A stretch of DNA of 64,000 nucleotides from Streptomyces sp. SLBN-31 (lineage in GTDB: Bacteria; Actinomycetota; Actinomycetes; Streptomycetales; Streptomycetaceae). The stretch is taken from NCBI RefSeq assembly GCF_006715395.1, contig NZ_VFNC01000002.1:2604001-2668000 (forward strand). The letters are read 5' to 3'. A program made the translations under genes and the position numbers. The notes below the pieces were generated by a model that searched no databases, had not been told where the DNA came from, and was given only the letters and a program-made list of their open reading frames with translations. Position 1 is the stretch's first letter. Each line of letters opens with the position of its first letter. Of this stretch, positions 9,458 to 17,509 are shown piece after piece.

Positions 9458-10674
9458 GCACTTCCCCCGGTGGCGGCGGTACGGGTCTTGACCGGCAGGA
9501 TCGCATGGACGCGGAAGCCGCCGCCGTAGCGGGGGCCGGTGGTGAGGGTGCCGCGCAGGGCGGTGACGCGTTCGCGCATGCCGAGCAGTCCGTGGCCGCC
9601 GCCGTCGGCGGGGTCCTGGTCCTCTCCGCTGCCGTTGTCGAGGACCGTGATCTCGATGTTCGGGCCCACGCGGACCACGCTGACCTCGGCCTTCGCCTCG
9701 CCACCCGCGTGCTTGCGGACGTTGGTGAGGGCTTCCTGGATGACGCGGTAGGCGGCGAGGTCGACGGCCGCGGGAAGGGTGGTGCCGTGGTCGGCGCGGG
9801 CGACCTCGACGTGCAGCCCCGCGCTGCGGAAGGTGCCGACGAGTTCGTCGAGGCGGTCCAGGCCCGGGGCCGGTTCGGTGGGGGCCTCGGGGTCGCCGGA
9901 CTGCCGCAGCAGGCCGACGGTGGCGCGGAGTTCGTTGAGCGCGGAGCGGCTCGCCTCGCGTACGTGGGCCAGGGCCTCCTTGGCCTGGTCGGGCCGTTTG
10001 TCCATGACGTGCGCGGCGACGCCCGCCTGGACGTTGACCAGGGCGATGTGGTGGGCGACGACGTCGTGCAGGTCGCGGGCGATACGGAGGCGTTCCTCGG
10101 CGACCCGGCGGCGGGCCTCCTCCTCGCGGGTGCGTTCGGCCCGCTCGGCGCGGTCGCGGATGGCCTGGACGACGGCTCTGCGGCTGCGTACGGCGTCGCC
10201 GGCGGTCGCGCCGATGCCGGTCCAGGCGAAGATCGCGAGGTTCTCCTGGGCGTACCAGGGCAGCGGGCCGCCGAGCATCGCGGCGCCGGTCAGGACGGTC
10301 ATGGTGAGCAGGCCCAGGCGCCAGGTGGTGGGGCGGTCGGTGGTGGAGGCGACGGTGTACAGGGCGATGACCGCGGACATGGCGACGGGGGCGCGGGGGT
10401 CGTCGACGACGCACTCGATCACGGAGACGGTGCCCGTGAGGGCGAGGACCGTCCTGGGGGCGCGGCGGCGGAAGACCAGGGCGAGGGCGCCGAGGGTCAT
10501 CAGGACCAGGGCGAGCGGGTCGGGGGTGCGCACGCCCCAGGTGACGCCGTTCTCGCCGTGCGGGTCGACGAAGGAGCCGACGACCATGCAGGCCAGTACG
10601 CCGGCCGCGAGGGCCGCGTCCAGCGCGAGGGGGTGCGCCGCCAGCCGGCATCGGGTTCGTTCCAGGGTGCCCAC
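9454..10674 (-). CDS. HisKA_3-type sensor histidine kinase
   Basis: A 406-aa product starting at GTG 10674. The first 160 residues contain four to five hydrophobic segments (LDAALAAGVLACMVVGSF, LALVLMTLGALALVF, LTGTVSVIE, LLTMTVLTGAAML), so sensing is probably within the membrane. The dimerisation helix carries RIARDLHDVVAHHIALV with the phospho-accepting His. The C-terminal ATPase has the N box (VIQEALTNVRKHA) and G boxes (DNGSG, GGGHGLLGMRERV). It forms a coupled operon with the downstream response regulator. This is the usual architecture of actinobacterial NarL-type pairs. Confidence 0.95.
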   Translation of the reverse strand: MGTLERTRCRLAAHPLALDAALAAGVLACMVVGSFVDPHGENGVTWGVRTPDPLALVLMTLGALALVFRRRAPRTVLALTGTVSVIECVVDDPRAPVAMSAVIALYTVASTTDRPTTWRLGLLTMTVLTGAAMLGGPLPWYAQENLAIFAWTGIGATAGDAVRSRRAVVQAIRDRAERAERTREEEARRRVAEERLRIARDLHDVVAHHIALVNVQAGVAAHVMDKRPDQAKEALAHVREASRSALNELRATVGLLRQSGDPEAPTEPAPGLDRLDELVGTFRSAGLHVEVARADHGTTLPAAVDLAAYRVIQEALTNVRKHAGGEAKAEVSVVRVGPNIEITVLDNGSGEDQDPADGGGHGLLGMRERVTALRGTLTTGPRYGGGFRVHAILPVKTRTAATGGSA

Positions 10675-10727
10675 GTCTTGAACAGTACGGGTGCGTGCTC
10701 TGGGCCGGAACCGAAGGTGGCCGTAGC

Positions 10728-10798
10728 TCCGGGGGGCCTGCGGCCCCAGGCCCCCGCTGTCGGTTCTTCGGGCCTCGTCCTCGAACGCCGGACGGTCT
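10728..10798. repeat. Streptomyces-type intergenic repeat with hairpin (inverted copy)
   Basis: Read on the minus strand, this begins with the core CCGTCCGGCGTTCGAGGACG and runs into a G-rich hairpin (arms GGGGGCCTG and CAGGCCCCC on the plus strand). The same core and hairpin order occurs at 44497-44571 after lipB. It lies just upstream of the histidine kinase start. Confidence 0.75.
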
Positions 10799-10812
10799 GA
10801 GTCGGGGAACCC

Positions 10813-11100
10813 TCAGCCGGGAATCAACCCGTCGTCGCTCAGCAACTCCCGCACTTCCTCCAGCGTCGCGTCCGGGGAAGGGAGGATCAGTTCGGAGGGT
10901 TCCAGGGAGTCGTCGGGCAGGGGGGTGCCCAGCTCCCTGACCTTGGACAGCAGAGCCTGCAGGGTGGCGCGGAAGCCCGGGCCGTCGCCGTTCTGCATTT
11001 CCCGCAGGAGTTCGTCGTCCAGTTTGTCGAGCTCGGTGAGGTGGCTGTCCGCCAGCCTCACCTGGCCCTCCCCCATGATCCGTACGACCATGTCGCCCAT
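10813..11100 (-). CDS. pspAA: PspA-associated protein PspAA
   Basis: A 95-aa soluble protein beginning MGDMVVRIMGEGQVRL. It matches the actinobacterial PspAA family found next to PspA: a short beta-rich N-terminus (MVVRIMGEGQVR.. TELDKLDDELL), then an acidic helical C-terminus with EEVRELLSDDGLIP. It follows pspA on the same strand with a 22-bp gap and is probably co-transcribed with it. PspAA is thought to partner PspA in the envelope-stress response; a biochemical role is not established. Confidence 0.8.
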   Translation of the reverse strand: MGDMVVRIMGEGQVRLADSHLTELDKLDDELLREMQNGDGPGFRATLQALLSKVRELGTPLPDDSLEPSELILPSPDATLEEVRELLSDDGLIPG

Positions 11101-11122
11101 GTAGGCCTCCTGGATGTGGCCC

Positions 11123-11914
11123 CTACTGCTTGTCGAAGCGCGGGGTGTCCTGCGGCTGCTGCTGGGACTGCGGCTGGCCCGTGCCGCCCTCGATCGCCTG
11201 CTGGGGCGAACCTCCGGCGAGCTCGGCCTTCATGCGCTGCAGTTCCAGCTCTACATCCGTACCACCGGAGATCCGGTCCAGCTCGGCGGCGATGTCGTCC
11301 TTGTGCATCCCGGACTGGTCGTCCAGTGCGCCGGAGGCGAGGAGTTCGTCGATGGCGCCGGCGCGTGCCTGGAGCTGTGCCGTCTTGTCCTCGGCGCGCT
11401 GGATGGCCAGGCCGACGTCGCCCATCTCCTCCGAGATGCCGGAGAAGGCCTCGCCGATGCGGGTCTGGGCCTGGGCGGCCGTGTAGGTGGCCTTGATGGT
11501 CTCCTTCTTCGTACGGAAGGCGTCGACCTTGGCCTGCAGCCGCTGGGCCGCCAGAGTGAGCTTCTCCTCCTCGCCCTGGAGCGTCGCGTGCTGCGTCTCC
11601 AGGTCCGTCACCTGCTGCTGGAGGGCGGCCTTGCGGGACAGCGCCTCGCGGGCCAGGTCCTCACGGCCCAGCGCGAGCGCCTTGCGGCCCTGGTCCTCCA
11701 GCTTGGACGACTGCTGCTGCAGCTGGTTCAGCTGGAGTTCGAGGCGCTTGCGGGAGGTCGCCACGTCGGCGACGCCACGGCGGACCTTCTGAAGCAGCTC
11801 CAGCTGCTTCTGGTACGAGTAATCGAGGGTTTCGCGCGGGTCCTCGGCCCGGTCAAGGGCCTTGTTCGCCTTCGCGCGGAAGATCATCCCCATACGCTTC
11901 ATGACACCGCTCAT
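11123..11914 (-). CDS. pspA: Phage shock protein A / IM30 family (PspA)
   Basis: The product is about 263 aa and almost entirely coiled coil. The amphipathic N-terminal helix (MKRMGMIFRAKANKAL) is followed by DPRETLDYSYQKQLELL and long heptad-repeat helices typical of the ESCRT-III-like PspA/Vipp1 family, with a Gln/Ser-rich tail. PspA binds stressed membrane on the cytoplasmic side and helps maintain integrity and proton motive force. The ATG at 11914 is chosen because homology begins at MSGVMKRM; the frame is open further upstream to 11992, but those residues look non-coding. Its nearest plus-strand neighbour, DUF3043, is divergent with 266 bp between the starts. Confidence 0.92.
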   Translation of the reverse strand: MSGVMKRMGMIFRAKANKALDRAEDPRETLDYSYQKQLELLQKVRRGVADVATSRKRLELQLNQLQQQSSKLEDQGRKALALGREDLAREALSRKAALQQQVTDLETQHATLQGEEEKLTLAAQRLQAKVDAFRTKKETIKATYTAAQAQTRIGEAFSGISEEMGDVGLAIQRAEDKTAQLQARAGAIDELLASGALDDQSGMHKDDIAAELDRISGGTDVELELQRMKAELAGGSPQQAIEGGTGQPQSQQQPQDTPRFDKQ

Positions 11915-12180
11915 GGGCTTCGCGCGCCCCCTTCTGACGGACTTCCAGCTCCAGCTCTGCGACAGAACCCACAGTACGGGCCCTGCATCCATTGACGCAC
12001 TGTTCGGGGACGGATGCGCTCATCCCCAAGGACGACTGCTTCCCCTCCCGCTCCGGCGTAGGGAGTAGGTGTCCCCCTGGGGAAACTGCCCCCTCTGTCC
12101 CTTACATGACGACTGGTGTTGCCGGATCGTTCCCCACGGGGCTGGGGTCCAACCCCGGGCACCCCGTACCCTTGGGTTTT

Positions 12181-12777
12181 GTGTTCCGTAGCCGCGCCAA
12201 GGAAGAGAAGGCCCCCGCCGACAAGGTGGGCTTGACCGACTCCAAGCAGACCCGTGATCCGCAGGCCCCGAAGGGCCGCCCCACGCCCAAGCGCAGTGAG
12301 GCCCAGTCCCAGCGCCGCAGCGTGGCCAACACGTCGACGTCGCGCAAGGACGCCACCAAGCGCCAGCGCGAGGACCGTCGTGCCGCGCTGGAGCGGCAGC
12401 GCCAGGCGCTGGCCGGCGGCGACGAGCGGTACCTGCCGGCCCGTGACAAGGGCCCGGTCCGCAAGTTCGCGCGCGACTGGATCGACTCGCGGTTCAACGT
12501 GGCGGAGTTCTTCCTGCCCATGGCCGTGGTCATCCTCGTGCTGAGCGTGGTGCGGGTTGCCTCGCTGCAGAACATCGCGCTGCTGCTGTGGCTGGTCGTG
12601 ATCGTGCTCATCGTGCTCGACTCCTTCGTCAGCGGCTTCCGGCTGCGCAAGGCGCTCGGCGAGCGGTTCCCGGACCACAACCGCAGGGGCGCCGTCGCCT
12701 ACGGCCTCATGCGCTCCCTGCAGATGCGCCGGCTCCGGCTGCCCAAGCCGCAGGTCAAGCGCGGAGAGCGGCCCTGA
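12181..12777 (+). CDS. DUF3043 integral membrane protein
   Basis: A 198-aa protein starting at GTG 12181 (VFRSRAKEEK). A highly charged N-terminal half has the conserved actinobacterial motif KGRPTPKRSEAQ, then DRRAALERQRQALAGGDERYLP. Two membrane helices follow (FFLPMAVVILVLSVV and IALLLWLVVIVLIVLDSFV). The C-terminal tail is basic. The function is unknown, but the family is widely conserved in actinobacteria. Its stop codon overlaps the putative CTG start of the next gene. Confidence 0.88.
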   Translation: MFRSRAKEEKAPADKVGLTDSKQTRDPQAPKGRPTPKRSEAQSQRRSVANTSTSRKDATKRQREDRRAALERQRQALAGGDERYLPARDKGPVRKFARDWIDSRFNVAEFFLPMAVVILVLSVVRVASLQNIALLLWLVVIVLIVLDSFVSGFRLRKALGERFPDHNRRGAVAYGLMRSLQMRRLRLPKPQVKRGERP

Positions 12778-13562
12778 GCACGGAGGCGTTCACCGGCGGT
12801 GCGGCGGATGCCTGGCTGAGCAGGCTGGGCGGGCTGCGTGACGTGGTACGGCAGGAGCTGGTGGCCCGGCAGCTCGACGAGCAGATAGCCGGGCGGTTCC
12901 CGGTCGGGCAGCGGCTGCGGGTGCTCGACGTCGGGATGGGCCAGGGCACCCAGGCGCTGCGGCTGGCCCGGGCCGGGCACCAGGTGACCGGTCTGGAGCA
13001 GGACCCCACGATGGTCGCCGCCGCCCGTGCGGCGCTGGCCGCCGAGCCGGAGGGCATCCGGGAACGGGTGCGGATCATCGAGGGTGACGGCCGGGACACC
13101 GGGGTGCACTTCCTGCCGGGCAGCTTCGACGTGGTGCTGTGCCACGGCGTGCTCATGTACGTGGAGGAGCCGGACGCGCTGCTGGCGGGGGTGGCGCGGA
13201 TGCTGGCCCACGGCGGACTGCTGTCGCTGCTCGTGCGCAACGGCGACGCGCTGGCGATGCGGCCGGGGCTGTACGGCGACTGGGGCGGGGCGCTGGCCGC
13301 CTTCGACACCGTGGCGTACCGCAACCGGCTGGGGCTGGATGTGCGGGCCGACCGGCTTCAGACCCTGACCGCGACGCTCGCCGGGATCGGGGCGCCGCTG
13401 CACACCTGGTACGGGGTGCGGGTGTTCACCGACACGGCGGCGGACGACGCGGAAGCGCCGGCGGACCTGGAGACGCTGCTGGCGGTGGAGGAGCGGGCCG
13501 GCCGGACGGACCCCTATCGCCGGGTGGCGGCGCTGCTGCACCTGTGCGGAGTGCGTGACTGA
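12774..13562 (+). CDS. Class I SAM-dependent methyltransferase (apparent CTG start)
   Basis: The product is about 262 aa with a Rossmann methyltransferase core: motif I VLDVGMGQGTQALRLA, motif II acidic end GLEQD, then EGDGRD and a FDVVLCHGVLMYVEEPDALL motif IV region. Homologous-looking sequence begins LSTEAFTGGAADAW, before any ATG or GTG. The best start is CTG 12774, which overlaps the DUF3043 stop (CTGA) and has GGAG at 12763-12766, seven bases upstream. The next in-frame alternative, GTG 12843, would remove 23 residues. The substrate is unknown. Confidence 0.85.
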   Translation: MSTEAFTGGAADAWLSRLGGLRDVVRQELVARQLDEQIAGRFPVGQRLRVLDVGMGQGTQALRLARAGHQVTGLEQDPTMVAAARAALAAEPEGIRERVRIIEGDGRDTGVHFLPGSFDVVLCHGVLMYVEEPDALLAGVARMLAHGGLLSLLVRNGDALAMRPGLYGDWGGALAAFDTVAYRNRLGLDVRADRLQTLTATLAGIGAPLHTWYGVRVFTDTAADDAEAPADLETLLAVEERAGRTDPYRRVAALLHLCGVRD

Positions 13563-14041
13563 ACGCGTCCGCGGCCATCAACCCCGGCAACAGCGGCGGC
13601 GCACTGGTGGACCTGAACAGCAAGGTCATCGGCATCCCGACGCTGGCCGCGGTCGACCCGAGCTTCGGCAACAGCGCGGCGCCCGGCATCGGGTTCGCCA
13701 TCCCCGCCTCGATGGTGAAGACGGTCGCCGACCAGATCATCGAGAGCGGCAAGGTCACCGACTCGGGCCGGGCCGCGCTCGGCATCACGGGCCGAACGGT
13801 CGTGAACGACGATCTGCAGCCCGCGGGGGTCGCCGTGGTCGACGTGAAGAGCGGTGGGGCGGCCGACAAGGCCGGGATCGAGCCGGGCGACGTCATCACC
13901 CGGTTCGGTGACACGGACATCACCACCATCGCGTCCCTGACCGAGGCGCTGGCGGCACAGAAACCGGGCGACAGGACGTCGGTGACCTTCACCCGGAACG
14001 GAAGTGAGAAGAAGGCCGACGTGACCCTGGGCGAGCAGTGA
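13559..14041 (+). pseudogene. Headless HtrA/DegP-type serine protease fragment (Ser motif plus PDZ)
   Basis: The open frame begins abruptly with ASAAINPGNSGGALVD, the catalytic-serine motif of trypsin-like HtrA proteases, and continues through GIPTLAAVDPSFG, GIGFAIPASMVKTVADQII and a complete PDZ domain (AALGITGR, GVAVVDVKSGGAADKAGIEPGDVITRFG). The N-terminal membrane anchor and the His and Asp of the triad are absent, and a stop at 13556 closes the frame just upstream. A CTG at 13559 overlaps the methyltransferase stop (CTGA), with GGAG seven bases before it, so a truncated protein of up to 160 aa could still be made. A catalytic protease cannot be encoded here. Confidence 0.75.
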
Positions 14042-14042
14042 C

Positions 14043-14084
14043 GGCAGGGGGCGGCCGTCGGCGAGGAGCGGGCCGCCCCCTGCC
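14043..14084. terminator. Strong hairpin after the HtrA fragment
   Basis: Perfect 14-bp arms (14043-14056 and 14071-14084, GGCAGGGGGCGGCC and its complement) with a 14-base loop, placed between two converging genes. There is no T-run, as is common in high-G+C terminators. Confidence 0.75.
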
Positions 14085-14107
14085 CGCGGAGGCCTAGGCC
14101 TCCGCGG
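14084..14107. repeat. Perfect 24-bp palindrome over a stop codon
   Basis: The 12-base arm CCGCGGAGGCCT is followed directly by its complement, centred at 14095/14096. It covers the last codons and TAG of the 70-aa minus-strand gene. Confidence 0.8.
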
Positions 14108-14306
14108 AGTGCAGGCTCATCGGGCCGTAGATCTCCGTCGAGTCCTCGAACAGCCGGACCTGGTCCGCGCCGCCCTCCAGGAGCGCCTTCCAGTGCTCCC
14201 CGATCCAGGACTCGGCGTCTCCCTGCGTGGTGAACTCCTCGGGCTGCACCGCGGGCTGGACCTCCCCGCCGTCGGCCTTCTCGAACCGCCACGTCCATGC
14301 CACCAT
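14094..14306 (-). CDS. Conserved actinobacterial small protein, 70 aa
   Basis: The protein begins MVAWTWRFEKADG and contains FTTQGDAESWIGEHWKALLEGGADQVRLFED, a compact alpha/beta pattern with three Trp residues and a strongly acidic surface. The codon bias is typical of the neighbours and the start is an ATG. I recognise it as the kind of short conserved Streptomyces protein that follows housekeeping genes but know no function for it. Its stop codon lies inside a perfect 24-bp palindrome. Confidence 0.8.
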   Translation of the reverse strand: MVAWTWRFEKADGGEVQPAVQPEEFTTQGDAESWIGEHWKALLEGGADQVRLFEDSTEIYGPMSLHSAEA

Positions 14307-14418
14307 GTACGCCTCCGTCTCCGATCACCTGCAAAGCAGGAGCCGGATCTTGGTCCGGCTCCAGCCAGAAGCCTAGTCGGACGGGCAGCACCTGCGCAGA
14401 CACGCGAAAATCACTTCT

Positions 14419-15621
14419 GTGGAAGTGACTTTGCTCGGTACCGGCGCCCCCGCGGGACTCCCCCGCCCGAACTGCCCTTGTGCCGCCTGCGCGGTGGCCC
14501 TCGGCGAGAACGCGCGGGCGGCCACCGCCGTGCTGGTGGACGGCGCCCTGCTGCTCGACCTGACGCCCGGCGCCGCGTTCGCCGCGGCACGGGCCGGGCA
14601 TTCGCTCGGCGGGGTACGGCAGGTCCTGCTGTCGCATCCGCACGACGGGCCGCCCGTGGAGGTGCCCGCGGGGCTGCCGCAGCCGGGGCGGGTGCCGGAC
14701 GGGCGGGAGTCGACGCTGCCGACCGGGCACCGGGTGCGGGCGGTGGCGCTGGACGCGCCGGGGACCGGGTACGCGGTGACCGGGCCGCAGGGGCAGCGGC
14801 TGCTGTACCTGCCGCCCGGGGGGTCACCGGCCGGGCTGGAGAACGGGACGGCGGAGTCGTACGACATGGTGCTCGCCGATGTCGTGGGCCGGCCGGACGC
14901 GCTGGCCAGGCTGCGCGCGGTCGGCGCCGTCGGGCCGACCACCGACGTCGTGGCCGTGCACCTCGACCACGACGTGCCGCCCGGCGCCGAGTCGGTGCGG
15001 CGGCTGGCGGCGGCGGGGGCGCGGGCCGTGCCGGACGGGGCGACGCTGACGGTGGGGGTGTACGAGGACGTGCCCGACGTGCCGCGGCGGACGCTGGTGC
15101 TGGGCGGGGCGCGCTCGGGCAAGTCGGTGGAGGCCGAGCGGCGACTGGAGGCCTTCCCGGACGTGCTGTACGTGGCGACCGGCGGGACGCGCGGCGGGGA
15201 CTCCGAGTGGGCGTCGCGGGTCGCCGCGCACCGGGAGCGGCGGCCGGGTTCGTGGCGTACGGCGGAGACGTGCGACCTGGTGCCGCTGCTGGCCGGGGAC
15301 GGGGCGCCGTTGCTGATCGACTGTCTGTCGCTGTGGCTGACGGACGCGATGGACTCCGTCGGGGCGTGGGACGACGCGGTGTGGTCGGACGCCGGTGAGC
15401 GGGATCTGCGGGAGCGGGTGCGGGAGTTGGTGGAGGCGGTGCGGGGGACCCGGCGGACGGTGGTCGCCGTGTCCAACGAGGTGGGGTCCGGGATCGTGCC
15501 CGCCACGGCGTCGGGGCGGCGGTACCGGGACGAGCTCGGGCGGCTGAACGCGGCGTTCGCGGGCGAGTGCGAGCAGGTGGTGCTGGTGGTGGCCGGGCAG
15601 GCTGTGGTGCTCCGCGGGTGA
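14419..15621 (+). CDS. cobU: Adenosylcobinamide kinase/guanylyltransferase fused to a degenerate metallo-hydrolase-like domain
   Basis: A 400-aa product starting at GTG 14419. Residues 230-400 form the bifunctional CobU/CobP enzyme: P-loop VLGGARSGKSVEAE, LYVATGG, IDCLSLWLTD and SNEVGSGIVP. It phosphorylates adenosylcobinamide and transfers GMP to it in assembly of the B12 nucleotide loop. The first 220 residues resemble a metallo-beta-lactamase fold (LLGTGAPAGLPRPNC, VLLSHPHDGPP), but the usual HxHxDH metal motif is not intact. This part is therefore probably structural or regulatory. The same-strand genes cobT and cobS lie 0.7 and 5.2 kb downstream. Confidence 0.92.
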   Translation: MEVTLLGTGAPAGLPRPNCPCAACAVALGENARAATAVLVDGALLLDLTPGAAFAAARAGHSLGGVRQVLLSHPHDGPPVEVPAGLPQPGRVPDGRESTLPTGHRVRAVALDAPGTGYAVTGPQGQRLLYLPPGGSPAGLENGTAESYDMVLADVVGRPDALARLRAVGAVGPTTDVVAVHLDHDVPPGAESVRRLAAAGARAVPDGATLTVGVYEDVPDVPRRTLVLGGARSGKSVEAERRLEAFPDVLYVATGGTRGGDSEWASRVAAHRERRPGSWRTAETCDLVPLLAGDGAPLLIDCLSLWLTDAMDSVGAWDDAVWSDAGERDLRERVRELVEAVRGTRRTVVAVSNEVGSGIVPATASGRRYRDELGRLNAAFAGECEQVVLVVAGQAVVLRG

Positions 15622-15644
15622 GGACCGGCCCTGCGGAGCGGCGT

Positions 15645-16169
15645 TCAGGGTCTCCCGGAGGGGCGGCGGGCGATCAGGCGGTGGGCGTTGGTGGCGAAGC
15701 GGTCCAGGACCAGGCGGGTCGACGCGGCGATCTCGCAGCCGTACGACTCCAGTTCGGCGCGCAGGGCCTCGCTCAGCGGGTGCGGGACCTCCAGGAGGAG
15801 CAGGCCCGCGGGGCGCAGGAGGGTGAGGGCCGCGTGGAGTTCCTCGCGGGAGTCGGGGGCGCGGAGCAGGGTGACGACGTCGTAGCGGGAACGCAGGGGC
15901 ACCGCGACATGAGGGTCCGTCAGGGTGCCGACGTACGCCTCCTCCAGGCGCTCGACCGCGCGGGCCCACAGGACGCGGGGGTCGGGGTCGACGCCGTCGA
16001 AGGCGGTGTACGGGAACAGTTCCCGCGCGGTGCCGGGGAAGTGCGCCTCGCCCGTCCCGACGTCCAGCCAGCTCTCCGGTTCGGGGTGCAGGCGGAAGAC
16101 GGCGCGGGCGGTGGAGCGGTGGCGTCGATGTCGGTCGAGGTCGCTGACGCGGGTACGCAGGCGGTTCAC
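15645..16169 (-). CDS. Class I SAM-dependent methyltransferase
   Basis: The GTG at 16169 gives 174 aa and has GGGAG five bases upstream; the frame is open further back to 16346, but that stretch reads as non-coding and runs under the cobT start. The core shows motif I SWLDVGTGEAHFP, the acidic strand FDGVDPD, YDVVTLLRAPDS and LRPAGLLLLEVPHPL. It sits on the opposite strand between cobU and cobT. The substrate is not evident, and no cobalamin-specific methyltransferase motif is seen. Confidence 0.82.
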   Translation of the reverse strand: MNRLRTRVSDLDRHRRHRSTARAVFRLHPEPESWLDVGTGEAHFPGTARELFPYTAFDGVDPDPRVLWARAVERLEEAYVGTLTDPHVAVPLRSRYDVVTLLRAPDSREELHAALTLLRPAGLLLLEVPHPLSEALRAELESYGCEIAASTRLVLDRFATNAHRLIARRPSGRP

Positions 16170-16317
16170 GGCGGCTCCCGAAGACGTGCGGCAATTCCCC
16201 ATAAAAGGGACACAACAGGGAACGTAGGGGATCCCGTTCCGGGGGGCAACGACGTCGGGGGCTCGTGGTGGCCATGTGGCGCCGTCCTGTTCGAGCGGTG
16301 CCGGTACTGTTCGGCGA

Positions 16318-17397
16318 ATGAGCTCGCTTAATCTCGACGACTTCACCGATCTGATCGAGCGCCCCGACGGCGGGGTGCGCCGCGACGCCGAGGCGCGCCG
16401 GGAGCGTCAGATCGTGCCGCCCGGGTCGCTGGGCCGCCTCGACGACCTGGGTGAGTGGCTGTCCGCGGCGCAGTCCGCGGTGCCGGTGCGGCCGATCGAA
16501 CGGCCGCGGGTGGTGCTCTTCGCCGGTGACCACGGGATCGCCGAGCTGGGCGTGTCGGCGCGGCCCGCGGGCGGTGCCGAGCGGCTGGTGCGGGACGTCC
16601 TGGAGGGCGGCCGGCCGGTGTCGGTGCTGGCCCGGCGGCTCGGCGTGCCGGTGCGGATCGTCGACATGGCGCTGGACTGCGACCCCAAGTCCCTTCCCGA
16701 CGAGGTGGTCGGGCACCGGGTGCGGCGCGGCAGCGGACGTATCGACATCGAGGACGCGCTGACCCTGGAGGAGGCCGAGGCGGCCTTCCGCGCGGGGATC
16801 GCGGTGGCCGACGAGGAGGCCGACTCCGGTACGGACCTGGTGGTGCTCGGCGACGTGAGCGTCGGCGGGACGACGGTGGCGGGCGTGCTGGTCGCGGCGC
16901 TGTGCGGGACCGACGCCTCGGTGGTGACCGGGCGGGGCGGCGAGGCGATCGACGACCTGGCGTGGATGCGCAAGTGCGCCGCGATCCGGGACGCGCTGCG
17001 GCGGGCCCGGCCGGTGCTGGGCGACCAGTTGCAGCTGCTGGCGACGGTGGGTGGGGCCGACCTCGCCGCGATCACCGGGTTCCTGCTGCAGAGCGCGGTG
17101 CGCAAGCTGCCGGTGATCCTGGACGGGGTCGTGGTGGCCGCGTGCGCGCTGGTGGCGCAGCGGGTCGCGTTCCGGGCGCCGGACTGGTGGCTGGCCGCGC
17201 ACGACAGCGGGGAGCCGGGACAGGCGAAGGCGCTGGACCGGATGGCCCTGGAGCCGCTGCTGAAGCACGGGGTGACGGTGGGCGAGGGAACGGGCGCGCT
17301 GCTGGCACTGCCCCTGGTCCAGGCCGCGGCGGCGCTGGCCGCCGAACTGCCGGAGAAGCCGGAGGGCTTGGAGACGGCGGAGGAAAAGCCGGAGTAG
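16318..17397 (+). CDS. cobT: Nicotinate-nucleotide-dimethylbenzimidazole phosphoribosyltransferase
   Basis: A 359-aa enzyme from ATG 16318 (MSSLNLDDFTDLIERPDGG). CobT makes alpha-ribazole phosphate from dimethylbenzimidazole and nicotinate mononucleotide for the lower ligand of B12. Diagnostic pieces are IVPPGSLGRLDDLGEWL, the FAGDHGIAELGVS loop, GDVSVGGTT, the LDGVVVAACALVA stretch and the C-terminal LLKHGVTVGEGTGALLALPL segment with the catalytic Glu. The length is normal. No good Shine-Dalgarno sequence precedes the ATG, so the exact start is less certain than the function. Confidence 0.95.
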   Translation: MSSLNLDDFTDLIERPDGGVRRDAEARRERQIVPPGSLGRLDDLGEWLSAAQSAVPVRPIERPRVVLFAGDHGIAELGVSARPAGGAERLVRDVLEGGRPVSVLARRLGVPVRIVDMALDCDPKSLPDEVVGHRVRRGSGRIDIEDALTLEEAEAAFRAGIAVADEEADSGTDLVVLGDVSVGGTTVAGVLVAALCGTDASVVTGRGGEAIDDLAWMRKCAAIRDALRRARPVLGDQLQLLATVGGADLAAITGFLLQSAVRKLPVILDGVVVAACALVAQRVAFRAPDWWLAAHDSGEPGQAKALDRMALEPLLKHGVTVGEGTGALLALPLVQAAAALAAELPEKPEGLETAEEKPE

Positions 17398-17509
17398 CGG
17401 GTTGGGTCCGGCCCGGTTACGAAAGTGGGTTCGGGAGCAGTCGAAAGTTGTGCCGTCGCAGACCAAGGTTGGACGATTGTGGCGGACATCGCCCATATGA
17501 TCCTCGTCC

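Noticed and set aside
8771..10651. 626-aa frame joining kinase and regulator
   Set aside because: Only its end from 9457 is the response regulator. The upstream part is an out-of-frame reading of the histidine kinase gene.
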